A stretch of DNA of 64,000 nucleotides. Source: Rutpela maculata. Its lineage: Eukaryota > Arthropoda > Insecta > Coleoptera > Cerambycidae. The notes under the pieces were generated by a model. It was not told the DNA's origin. It was given only the letters and a program-made list of their open reading frames with translations, and did no database searches. The position numbers and the translations under genes were made by a program. Position 1 is the first letter of the stretch. Every line of letters begins with the position of its first letter. Positions 34,730 through 45,567 of the stretch are shown here, one piece after another. The stretch covers positions 166,779,348-166,843,347 of the forward strand of contig OW386289.2 in NCBI GenBank assembly GCA_936432065.2, read 5' to 3'.

Positions 34730-36232
34730 CAGGGTGTAATTAGTTTTATGCCATTAAGAAAAACTGGTAATGGGGACAGACTAGACAAACAAAAAACCTT
34801 TATGACTTTTTCCTCTAAGGGCACTTTGAAAAAAAAACTGACTTAGGTCAACAATTTGAATATTAGGGTAGGAAACATTTGAGAACCACCGCTGCCTTTC
34901 TGGGTCAATGGATGTGTAGTTCCCTTTAAATTGTCATAAAACCGTGCAAAGATTACCGAAAGATTACTCGTTCTCGCCGGCACGCCGCGGCCTGCGGTTT
35001 CAAAGCAAAGAAGGGCGGCACCTTTGATGACCGCCTCAACGGAACCAATTATAAAAATGTAAATAATTCGTTATCTCTTTTTGCAGAACTGCAAGCAAAT
35101 GATGGACGTAGAGGTTTAAACACAGCATTTCTTTACGTGTGTGTTTTTTAATTTAGAAGAAAATATTGGAGCCTTTATTGTTGCTTATAATTTTTCAGAT
35201 TTAAATGTGATTTATCAACATGTGTAACCTAAATGAGTGTTCTGGGTTAAAAGCTTAAAAAATGAGAAATTATTGCTTGATATTGGGAAATAAAGTTAGA
35301 CGTCCGAGATACGATAACAGAAAACAATTATGTGTATTTTAAGTTAGGAAAAAATCTGATTTATTTAACGAATTGCCGATCAGGTATAAAATTAAAATAT
35401 TTGATAAATTTAAAACTTACCAATAAACTTATTGATTTACATAAATTGTTCGAAATGGCTTCGGTCCACATCAATACACTTTTCGGCACGTCGAACTAAG
35501 GACATACGCACTCCGTTCAACACATTCGGTAAATTAGGATCATTTTTTATGGTTTCTATGCACATTAAAATACCACACTAAACTATCAACTAACGTTCTC
35601 AATAAAGAAAATAAAAATAAAAACTTGGTCCAAAATCCAAAAAAGAAACACAAAAAGAACGAACAAGTAGTGCCTGTACGTAATCAAGAACTTAACGACT
35701 TGAACGGTAAGTCAATAAAATAAATCTTAACTGTAAATACGTAGCCCAAAATTCAAAAAGAACAAAAGAAACATACAAAAACAACGAACGGGTTCGACGT
35801 GTGTACTTAACGAAGTGCCCACAGAAACTAAAATATTGCACAATGGAGAGTATAGTTTTCTTCAGATCTACTGAGCACTCAGAAAACGCCGACGTCTTTC
35901 ACCTTTACCGCACCGTTAAAGACCTTACCTTACCTACTTTTAAAAAGCCATAAAAAAGTGTGATTTCAACTTGTGTTCTCGCCGACGCGCGGTCTCTAAC
36001 AAAGGAGCGCGACACTTTGAAAGAACCGTATTAGCGTATTTGATGGTTAGAGGCGCCGACAGACAACATTCCAGCAGTTCTCAAACAATATTATTGAAAA
36101 TTTTCGAAATTTTTGTTTATTTTTTTCTTCTAAAACTATGGGTTTTAGACCCCATGTAATATAAGGTTTTTTGTTCGTTTAGTCGTTTCCCACCACCAGT
36201 TTTTTTTATGACATGAAACTGATTACACCCTG
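34730..36232 (-). mobile_element. Decayed Tc1/mariner-superfamily element
   Basis: 1,503 bp. Ends CAGGGTGTAATTAG and CTGATTACACCCTG are flanked by TA (34728-34729, 36233-36234). The two end regions also share a 'ttctcgccg.c.cgc...' block (about 34973 and 35976). The middle holds a C-terminal transposase scrap and a duplicated ~140-bp stretch near 35620-35830. Confidence 0.7.
35437..35570 (-). pseudogene. Transposase C-terminus (DUF4817/DD41D-type)
   Basis: The minus strand reads NLPNVLNGVRMSLVRRAEKC then IDVDRSHFEQFM and a stop. It matches the last ~35 residues of the transposase type seen at 4008-5069 (its end reads ...MRDVSRRARLCVRMHGAQFEHL). No catalytic region remains. It shows the host element belongs to the same broad transposase group. 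Confidence 0.6.
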
Positions 36233-37644
36233 TATTTGCATACGCGATTTTCTATAAAATGGCAGAGGATCCGGTGACATTCATAATTACACACAATTAG
36301 TACATTCTATTTCATTTTAACTTCGTAATATATAAAAAGGAGAAGGTCATTGCAATGGTCTATAATCGAAAATTGAGGTAAAATCTTTAGGTTTGGAGAT
36401 CCCAGGAACACAAAAACTTGGTTATTAAAAAATATCTGTGGGTTTGTTTGAAAAATATTTAATATCCATATTTTATAGTACCATTCGAAAGTAGAGGTTA
36501 TTCTGAAACCGATATATCACACTTCACCCTTTTTCATTCATTTTCCAGTGTTTATGTACCTATGTATTTACTTCTGTACACAAGAAGTGTCAACAATGAA
36601 CATTGTTGATACACTCCCTATTAGAAAAATCTTGCTGTAGTTGTACTGTTTATTTTTTCAATAAACATATTGTATAGGGTCATTCTGCACATCTAAATAT
36701 TGGTATGATCTAAATGATATTCTAAAGCACGTGGTGAACAAACTGTATATTTAAAATACTTCTTTAATTTTTTTACGATTAATAATTATATATTTTTTGG
36801 GTTGTTCTGAGGCAAATTCCTGAGCGGGATCGGTTTACTTACTTTTGTCAAAAGCAAATAGCAGCAAATATCAACATTCAACACAACTTCGGAGGAAAGA
36901 TTTTCAAATAAAACATAATTTTACGGTTGATTGTTTGATGGGGACACTCTTTCCCAGCTCATTTTAAGTAAAGTGGCTTAATTGATTTGCATGCCGCATA
37001 CCACTACGCCCGATCTGTGGAGGAATGTAGGTGTAAGGTAATGTGCCTTGACGTTGCCAAACTTACTCAAAGCACAAGGCTAACAGTTTTATTATGTTTT
37101 ATAGTTGTGTGAACTTTAATAAGGAAATGCAAATAAAATTTAATTAAAAGCCACGAGTCTATAAACTTCTTTGAACACCTGCCGACCATAATTGTTAATA
37201 TAATTGGGAGAAATTGCAGTCCTCTTGGAATGCGGTGCAATTGAAAACGCGGAAATGAATCCCGAAGGGGGATGAAACGAGACTACCTTAAAGTTTTCAC
37301 AAACACCAAAACATTGCACTCGAATACTATCACTAAAAAAAAAATAAATAAATAAAAAAAAAATACTATCACTCGACGCGTCTTTTACCAATCATGTTGG
37401 CATCATCTGGTGAAGATTAAAACTAAATTATAGCCAGAGCAGTTTATTGGGAAGTAGTATTAGTAACCTGACAAAACTAGTTCATTAACTACTGACATTT
37501 CGGCATAAAACATTACAACCTCAGGGTACCGCCAGATATAAAATTACGTAACAAATGACATACACCAGATGCTTTCTCAAAATTTAAAGGACCCCGCAAA
37601 AAAGATAGAATTTTGGACATCATTGAAAATGTCTGTATGTCTGA
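36233..37644. other. No gene; degenerate hammerhead-like scrap near 37.4 kb
   Basis: An 83-codon minus frame (37140-37391) has no recognisable domain. At 37375-37430 the minus strand reads GATGATGCCAAC, ATTGGT, AAAAG, then GCGTCGAGTGA, a weak relative of the motif at 26651. Confidence 0.35.
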
Positions 37645-37688
37645 TATGTTGCAGCTTATGGACCTTCTGATTTAAAGTCCCAAGACAA
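37645..37688 (+). repeat. Left half of a repeat split by HINE copy 8
   Basis: 'tatgttgcagcttatgg.c' matches 40203-40220. The continuation after the HINE-like element (38395-38440, 'cgtcgataattt.ggcca.ttacgattt') matches 40291-40325. The unsplit paralogue at 40.2 kb gives the pre-insertion state. Confidence 0.6.
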
Positions 37689-38379
37689 AAAAACCGCTGC
37701 CCAAGGAATCACTACTTCCACATCCGGATTTTCTATCCAAGTCACACAACGAAAAAATTTTGTATCTTGAAATAATTGTTTATGGAACTTTAATAATATA
37801 ATATTTGAAATCCTCTACTCCAAAAACCCATAAAACGATACCCCACATCGGTAGTGGGGTGGGGGTGGTGACGGGGTGGTAGTGGGGGGTGGATAAAGTA
37901 AAAAAATATTTTGAGGTTTCTGGTTCTTCTACACACACTAAATCACATTTTTTTTCATACCCTTTAATAATGGAGCGGGGGTGGTAATGGGGATGGCTAA
38001 TGCCAAAATTTTTTTTGAGACCTTAGTTTCTCTTGTCTATACTAAATATCAATTTTATGAACTCTTACCTGCTTGATTTACCTATTTACTCCAAATTTAC
38101 CCCAATTTACCCCCCAACCCTTCGACAGAACAAGATGAAAATATAATCTAGTTCTAGATCTCGTTAAAGTACATATGTGTACCAAATTCCAAGTCAATAT
38201 CTCAAACGGTTCCAGAGTAAACGTGCGCACAAAAAAAGTTACAGACCGAGAGGCAGACAGAATTTTTTTTTGCTTAAACTTGAAATCTCGACGTTTCATG
38301 ACATTCTAAGCCTATTTGAACAATAAAAATTTTTAAAAATTTTTTTGTCGTTACCACACTCCCACTGGATGTGGAAGTA
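37689..38379 (+). mobile_element. HINE-like element, copy 8
   Basis: Full-length copy with the AAACCGCTGCCCAAGG start and the hairpin end (one stem base changed: CTCCCACTGGATGTGGAAG). The microsatellite has decayed to 'cagaccgagaggcagacag'. Confidence 0.7.
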
Positions 38380-38749
38380 AAATTAACATATTTTTATGTG
38401 AGATGAAACGTCGATAATTTGGCCACTTACGATTTTTGGAGTTCACTGAATTTTTTAAATTATCCATAGTACAGTACCTAGAGGTAAAATATATGCAAAA
38501 CTTCTCAATAATGTCATATTGAACGGATTTCGTTCATTTTTGGCAGTATAATAGTAAATGCTTCACAGAAAAGTTTCTACCCCTCAGGGGGTGGCACTTA
38601 AAAAATATACATATTTATTGGAGCTGAAGTAGAATAAACTTTTAAGAAAAAAAGATTCTATGCATTTTTTTCACATAAATTGATAGTTTTTAAGTTACAT
38701 ATAACGACTTCAAAATTGCAATTTTAGCTTTAAAAAAAAAGGTATTTCC

Positions 38750-39970
38750 AAACGGCTTTCATCAAGTATCTCGAAAAGTATTACTTTATCGAAAAAATGT
38801 TACAGACCAATTATAGAAAGTACAAACTGGGAATTAATTATATTTTTTGTTTATTGATGGAGGGTTAATAATTTCGGAGATATTTAAGTTTACATTTGGC
38901 ATCCAAGTGTTCATAAGGTAATTATTTAGAGTGAGAGTTAAATATCTCAGAAACTGTAACACCTACGTCAAGGATGCTAATAGGTAGAATAATAGGTTAT
39001 TAATCAAGCTTTCAACTGTTTTTTATTTGTTTCTGTAGCATAAAAAACAAAGAAGTTATGACCGAAGCAATGTGCGTCTACACATTTTTTTAATAACAAC
39101 GTCGCCATTTTGTTACTGTAATTAGCCAGTAATTAAAAAAAAGGAATTTCAAACACTGCTTCTCATTAATATATAGCATGACGTAGATGCTCAATTTTTT
39201 TGGTTTGTATACAGCACTTGCTTTAGAAAAAAATACAGTTTAAACTATAAAGGTATTTTCGATAAAACGTAATTTTTTTTCCTTTTCCAAATACATATCT
39301 CAATAAATATTAGTTTTATTGAAAAATGTAGAAACCAAAAATAAAGCTCATAAACTGATAATGAATTTCGCTTGTTTATTTATTTACATAGATTTAATAG
39401 TTTCGGAGATATGAAAGTTTACAAATGATGTCCAAACGTTTATAAGACGAAAAATGCAGTTTAAATGTTAAATATCTCAGAAATTGTGACACCTACGTCA
39501 CGCATGCTAAGAGATGAAATTAAAGACAATTAATTGCGCTTTCAAATTATTTTTTACTCGTTCCTGTAACATAAAGAAATAAAGAAATAAAGAAGTTGTG
39601 ACGGAAAAATGTGCGTATTTATATTTTTTTATATAAAAAGGTCGCCATTTTGTTACTCTAATTAGCCAGTAATTTAAAAAAATTATCTCAAATACAGTTT
39701 TTCGTTAAGATGTAGCATTATCTAGATGCTCAAATTTTTTTGCTCATTTAAAGCACTTGCTTTAGAAAAAAATGCATTTTAAACTTTAAAGGTAATTTCG
39801 AAACGCTTGGGATACCAAATATAAACTTAAATATCTCCGAAATTATTAATCCTACATCAATGAACAAAAAATATAATTAATTCCCAGTTTGTACTTTCTG
39901 TAATTAGTCTGTAACATTTTTTTGATAAAGTAATACTTTTCGAGATATTTGACGAAAACTGAGCATCGAC
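38750..39970. repeat. Complex direct and inverted repeat block
   Basis: Two direct units of about 520 bp (from about 38750 and 39250) share 'aaatatctcagaaa.tgt.acacctacgtca', 'gtcgccattttgttact.taattagccagtaat' and 'agcacttgctttagaaaaaaat'. A third, inverted piece at 39790-39965 mirrors 38755-38910 ('tcgagatattt', 'aattaattcccagtttgtactttct', 'aaatatctccgaaattatta'). Non-coding. Probably a compound of an unclassified transposon family. Confidence 0.65.
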
Positions 39971-40017
39971 TCGCGAAAATCTCATGGTATACTCAGAATG
40001 TTGTCTTGAATTCAAAA

Positions 40018-40560
40018 TATACAGGGTGTTAAATTTAAAAATCGAAAGTTGCGGTCATTTCCAGGTAAACCGGAAATGATCTCATACCATTTTTTCTTGT
40101 CCAAAAATCCATTTTCGCAGGTAGTTTATGCACCCCAAATTTCAAATGAATAGTTTAAAAAATAAAGGAAATATAGAGGGGAGCCACTAGCCTGTGGCAC
40201 CCGGTATGTTGCAGCTTATGGCCTCTTGATAAAATATCCTAAAGGTTGCAAAACTGAAAAATCGACAGATTTTAAGATACGGGAGGTTAAAGGTCGATAA
40301 TGCGGCCATTTACGAATTCTGGCCCTGACTGAAAATGTTTGTATTTTTATTATTTCATTGCAACGGATGGTCCTGTACGATGACCTAACTTCCCTGGATA
40401 TTTTCCTTTCGTCTTATTTAAAAAAAAAATGTTTACGCAACTCCCATTACAACCCAGGAAAACCTAGAAAATGTTTGACATTTGGAATGTCACTAATGTG
40501 ATATCATTGCATTCAGAAAACCATGTAGAATTCAAAAAATATAACAATATACAGGATGTT
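40018..40560. repeat. Probable transposon end(s), unresolved
   Basis: 'tatacagggtgttaaattt' at 40018 looks like a TA-flanked mariner-type end, and 'atatacaggatgttccattt' at 40546 like a second. They are in the same orientation, so they do not delimit one element. The repeat shared with 37.65/38.4 kb lies between them. Confidence 0.35.
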
Positions 40561-41517
40561 CCATTTGAAAATGAAAAGAATGAAAAGAAAAAAATTAATT
40601 TGTGTATCAAAAAGTGTTTGTGTTACACCCGGTATACCACTCTTTATGGTAGTCGAGTAAAAATAAAATCTGGTCCTGCGACGTTCTGTGATTTAAGTTT
40701 AATATAATGAGGTCGACTATTTAAGACCTCTTCAGGCGCTGCCTTTGATGTACATCATTTTATATCTATGAGTCTGCAGAGATCATGCAACAAAATTAAG
40801 TCGCCTGTCAGCCTTTCATTATTCACGTTGAATTTGAATGTACTCGCAGCAACCTCATCATGAACTAAATCGTTCTCGCAATTTGGTTTTAATAAAGCAG
40901 CGGTGAAATTTTGATAACACGGATATAAATAATAACAAGCATGCACTTTAAATAATGAAAGTTTAGCTCAGAATCGATACATACGTTTCTACTGCTACAT
41001 CGGTTTTTATTTTAGCACTCTCGATGTTCCAATAACTTTTATGACTGCGCGAGCCTATTCCCTATTTTTCTTCTTTTCCGTACATGAAACACAGGGTTGG
41101 CCAACTAAAAGACCGCTTTGCGTTTTAATTTAGTTTCTCCAACTTTTTAACGTAATCCACAAAGGATTACCACAAAAATAGCAAAGATGATTTTAGATGA
41201 GTGTCATTATTTTTCCTATGTTTATAAAATACCAAAATTTGATGATGCTGATGAAGAGGATGCTACTGCCTATTTGACCAGAAAACACACAGACAAACAC
41301 AGAAAAGCTTGTGCTTGACCATACATCTTGACTGCTACGTTATAAAGAGTTTTGTTTACCATTCTTCAATATTGGAGAACTGAATGTTAGCCACCGTTTC
41401 CCTGAACATACGGAAGAATATTTTGCACTTTCTAAATTTGCAATTTACTAGAAAGATCATATCTGATGTACGCGAGTATTTTTGCACTGAAATATTTAGA
41501 ATTATATTTAACCTTGA
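40561..41517. other. No gene; short Penelope-like scrap near 40.7 kb
   Basis: The minus strand at 40735-40695 reads CCTGAAGAGGTC, TTAAATAGTCGACC, which has the CUGAAGA core and a GGTC/GACC stem but no GAAAC. It shares 'AATAGTCGAC' with the motif at 42189. The rest is featureless. Confidence 0.35.
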
Positions 41518-42148
41518 CCCAGGCAGCAAGGTGCCGCCATTATGACGTCGTTTTTTCGGAATTAATTACGTCAATTTCACATTCAGCATGACGTAAAAAT
41601 GACGTGAAAAAAACGGCACAATGTCACAGCCCAATGACGTCATACATATGACGCCAATATGACGTATTGTTTAATCAGCGAATTTTGCGATAAGGGATGC
41701 AAACTTCTCATTATAATATTTTTCCACAATTATTAATAAAGTTTTTGACGAAAAAAAACCGGAATGTGCAGGGATCGAACCGCGGACCTTTTGACTCGCA
41801 ACCTAACACTTAACTCACTGAACCATTGAACATCTTTATTTAAATATGTTTAAAAGCTGTATACCTAGTTAGAAATAGTAAAACAAAATTATTATTACTA
41901 TGTGGCAAAAATTGAACTAGTCACTAAATACTTCTATTTATATTTATTTTATAATGATTTATTTCACGTCATTTTAATGACGTCAAAAATAATGACCTAA
42001 AAGAAACGTGTATTTGACGTCTTCATGATGACGTCAGAAGTACGTTATAAATATCACGTCTCTAGTACGTCATTTATTGGGACAATGACGTCGGCGACGA
42101 AAAATCACCTTTAAAAGACGTCATAATGACGTCACCCTGCTACCTGGG
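41518..42148. mobile_element. Terminal-repeat element packed with TGACGT motifs
   Basis: Ends CCCAGGCAGCAAGGTG and (reversed) CCCAGGTAGCAGGGTGACG form an inverted repeat. The outer ~170 bp on each side carry about 16 copies of TGACGT(C/A/T) or its reverse, several as the full palindrome TGACGTCA, spaced irregularly at 10-30 bp. The centre is AT-rich and contains a tRNA-like sequence on the minus strand. No protein. The motif clusters may be binding sites for the cognate transposase. TGACGTCA is also the consensus CREB/ATF site, so host factors could bind. Confidence 0.65.
41764..41829 (-). tRNA. tRNA-like sequence (degenerate) inside the TGACGT element
   Basis: The minus strand has an A-box-like TGGTTCAGTGAG and a perfect B box GGTTCGATCCC at the usual spacing. 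Flanking AATGTTC and GCACATT pair at 6 of 7 positions like an acceptor stem. The T-arm stem is broken (CGCGG against CCTGC), so it is unlikely to be a working tRNA. It could still be a pol III promoter or a relic of a tRNA-derived SINE. Confidence 0.5.
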
Positions 42149-42188
42149 GAGTTACCACAAAGAAAAAAGGTTTAAGGAAAACTCACCT

Positions 42189-42236
42189 AAATAGTCCTGA
42201 GGATGTCAATAAATTGTGACGAAACGTCGACTATTT
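42189..42236 (+). ncRNA. Hammerhead-ribozyme-like motif, well conserved
   Basis: Stem I is AAATAGTC (42189-42196) against GACTATTT (42229-42236), 8 bp perfect. The core CTGAGGA (42197-42203) fits CUGANGA. Stem II is GTCA/TGAC around an 8-nt loop. GAAAC follows at 42221, then GTC with the cleavage-site C at 42228. Every conserved catalytic base is present. Two oddities: one extra U between the core and stem II, and stem III of only AC/GU with no loop. Minimal stem III is what Penelope-like retroelement hammerheads show, where activity is thought to need dimers or tandem copies. It is most likely the end of a decayed Penelope-like element. Confidence 0.55.
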
Positions 42237-42339
42237 AAAAAAGTTCTCTTTCTAACACCTTTCTGGTGTATACGCATCAACCGTTACCAGTATTGATATT
42301 TGTATTGACTTTTCGCCTTTTAGAGTGTTTGTGTTCGAC

Positions 42340-44315
42340 ACCTGTTCTTAGTAGAGAGTTATGCTTAAAGGTGAATACTATAAGTACAGATTTTGTGCTT
42401 AGTAAATCAATGTTGAGAAAATTAAAATTTTGAGAGTAACTCAGTTGAGTATCGGCGGTTTTTGTGCAATATAACTTTAATGAGATATTTTTATGATATT
42501 CTCAAAGGTTGTAAATTTGTGGGATATGCACCATCCCCATATTGAAATACCATATCTTAATATACAGTGTGTCCCAGGATAGATGTAACAAGAGGTGTAA
42601 TGGACCAAAAATTTTGGAATTTTGGAATGGTATTTGGGGATTGAGTCCTGCTTGTTCTAAAACTAAAGTAAACCAAAAATGACTTGATTTGGTGTTCTAC
42701 AGGGTGTTTTATAAGCAAATTTTATACCTCTATACCAAATTTCAGGAATATAAAATTATTTTTTTGAAACTTCTCATTTTTTCAATAAATTAGTATTTTA
42801 TTTTGAACCATTCAATTAAAACTGCACAGAATGTATTTTTTGAGAATTAATATTTAAAGTTATGTAGAAGCTAAAAGTAGGCTATGAGAAAAGCGGTGGA
42901 TACACTTTAAATATGAATTCAACTCTTTATTCGCAAAAAATGGGAAGTTTCAAAAAAATAATTTTATATTCCTGAAATTTGGTTAATATTTTATACCTTT
43001 ATACCAAATTACAAAAATACCAAATACCAAAAATACACTCTATGCAGTTTTAATTGAATGGTTCAAAATAAAACACTAATTTATTGAAAAAATGGGAAGT
43101 TTCAAAAAAATAATTTTATATTCCTGAAATTTGGTAAAGAGGTATAAAATTGCATTCTAAATAACTTTTCTTGGTGGAATTTTTTCATATTTTGAAAAAT
43201 AAAGGTACTTTATTAGTGGTGATTTTTACAACTTTGCTTATAAAACACCCTGTAGAACACCAAATCAAGTTATTTTTGGTATACTTTAGTTTTACAACAA
43301 GCAGGACTCAATACCCAAATACCATTCCAAAATTCCAAAATTTTTGTTGTTTGTTGTTTTGTTACATCTATCCTGGGACACATTGTAGATTCAGCCAAGG
43401 TATGATACAGTGTCTTAAGAATGGTTTAAAGAATAATAGTTCGATGGTGGTAGAATTTCCATACAAGTTTCTTTATTTTATTGTTAAGACATTCGATATA
43501 TTCAGAGTCCATTTTAGATTCTGATCGGTAATTATTCCCAAAAAAATTTTCTAATTTCCAATATACACAATATTTAATTTGAAATAATATATTATTTATT
43601 TATAATGTAATTAGCATAAAATTTAAACAATATATTTTTATTTATAATTAATAAATTTATCAATACAAAAATATTTTTAATAGTGATTGTGCCGGGTCTA
43701 GAGCCCCGTCTGCCCCAACTCCTGTCGTCAGCCCTGATTCTACCACTGCTTTGTAAGCTACCCACTTGCTTTGTAAGCTACCACATCGCAGAGGTATCCT
43801 CGATAGACAGGCATTAGCATTAACAATTACGTTTAGTGAAGCAGTTCGTTGACATATACATTAAATAATATACATAGGTCCAAGATCTGCACCTTATGGA
43901 ACTCCAAATGGTATATGCTTAAAAGTACTTTTTGTTTCACCAATTTTGACATAATGTTTTCGATCTGTTAGATAGCTCCTGAAAAAAATATTTGGCGCAC
44001 CTCGCATTCCATAATGTTCTAGTTTTTTAATTAATACATGAGACACCGTATCGAATGCCTTGGCTAATATCCCGATCTGTTTCTTGCCATTATCAACGGA
44101 AGTATATAATATCTTAGTTACCTCGATTATGCATCCTCAGTACTTTCCTAAAACCACATTGGTTACTGGACAGTATTTTATTATGATGCAAGTAATTGGT
44201 TAAATTAGCTTTAATACACATTTCAAAAAGTTTTGCAATATTACTGATTACGGAAATAGGCCGGTAGTTGCTTACTATGGTCCTGTCTCCGTTTTTGTAT
44301 ATTGGAGGACAACCG
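42340..44315 (-). pseudogene. LINE reverse transcriptase relic, split by a MITE
   Basis: Minus strand from 44315: NGDRTIVSNYRPISVISNIA then KLFEMCIKANL, SNQCGFRK, a degraded AKAFDTVSHVLIKKLEHYGM and IPFGVP. After an AT-rich gap (43560-43850), the thumb FLGIITDQNLKWTLNISNV is at 43560-43400. The MITE 42565-43385 then interrupts. C-terminal pieces (FQYGDGAYPTNLQPLRIS) resume at 42560-42340. Jockey-type. Too decayed to function. Confidence 0.75.
42565..43385. mobile_element. Fold-back MITE, TA target, inside a LINE
   Basis: 821 bp. Ends CAGTGTGTCCCAGGATAG and (reversed) CAATGTGTCCCAGGATAG, flanked by TA (42563-42564, 43386-43387). Arms of about 330 bp share 'acaccaaatcaagt.atttttggt', 'caggactcaata' and 'atttattgaaaaaatgggaagttt'. 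LINE coding sequence continues on both sides, so the MITE came later. No transposase. Confidence 0.85.
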
Positions 44316-45567
44316 AATGGGCTAAAAGGCTTTGGCCCTTGGGGGGGCCACTAATGACCCCGAACTAGATAGCCTGAACTCCTTTTGACCGTACACTCGC
44401 CTTCATGAGGGGAACCGGGCTAATGAGCCAATGGTAAAATAAGCTGAAGCTTCAGTACAGCGGGTTCTCAACACCGCAATCTATAAGAAAAAAATATATT
44501 GCAAAGAAATTTGCTGCTTGTGATAAACAAATCCTCATCGAAGATCTAGACTAAATTAATTTCTATTATTATCCGTATCATGTCAATTTTTGAACAGTGA
44601 AGATTTGTTGAAAAATCCAAGAACTGTATTAATCAAATATGAATAATAATAGAAATTTCCAATAAATTATTCGAATTGTATACTGTTAATCGCTTGATTT
44701 ATCGCAAGAGAATGTAACAGTTTATAAATAAAGCGCAATGTTTAGTAATTAAGTTTTTTATTGCCATCAATGCAATACAATATATTGTTTTAATCAAATC
44801 ATTAGTACTAGTATGCCATACAGAAGATAACTCTTTGTTTTTCACAAATGTATCCGTAGCGTTTTAAACAATTCTCACGGCATACAGTTGTTAATTATAA
44901 AAGTAATTAAAAGTATAAACCGAGAAGGATAACAGTCCCGAAATTCTGGAAGAGTCTTTGACCTGGAGAGTATTTCAACAGTGGAACATCTTCTGTTCAT
45001 TTTACCAATTTAAAAACTATTCAGTTATGTGGTCTTTGGATATGCAAAAAAGGTTCAGACCCACAAATGTTCTTCTAGCAAGGCGAATTTCTGTGCATTC
45101 TATATCCTGAAGCCCTGGCACCCATATCCAGGGAAACTTTGTTTTTTGCTAGTTAATCAATCAGCACATCAGCACATCAGCACATCCGAATTACAATCAA
45201 AGACGTGCTTAACGGGTAAAACCCAGTTTCAGGATAAATAACAACACAATTACAAGATTAAAAACAAAATAACGAATAAATATAACAAAACACCAAAGTG
45301 AAAAATAGGTTATCAGAACAACAATATAAAACGTTCAGTACAATTAAATGTGTAAATGACAATTCATACAATGCAAAAATATACACAATGCAACGTTTGC
45401 CCATAATATACATAGAGAACCAAGCAAGATAGGAAGAGAGAAATAATTGTTAAACACTTCGTTCGTTCGTTTTATGTCAGAAATATTGCAGTTGAAAATA
45501 CCCAACCTTTGCTCTATGTTATTGTAGTTTAAACAGATTTGATGCAACGGAGATGAGCTTAAGATGC
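44316..45567. other. GC-richer block, then no recognisable feature
   Basis: 44316-44480 is clearly GC-richer than its surroundings (for example 'ggcccttgggggggccac') and adjoins the start of the LINE fragment. It may be untranslated retroelement sequence. The remainder is AT-rich with only short frames (45029-45241) that match nothing. Confidence 0.35.

Noticed and set aside
38078..38299. MKRRDFKF-type frames in several HINE-like copies (also at 31396, 56172)
   Set aside because: They recur only because the non-coding repeat recurs; frames break differently in each copy.
40018..40560. A mariner-type element bounded by the two ACAGG(G/A)TGTT sequences
   Set aside because: The two ends are in the same orientation, so they cannot be the two termini of one element.
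41764..41829. A functional tRNA gene
   Set aside because: A and B boxes are present, but the T-arm stem does not pair; kept only as tRNA-like.
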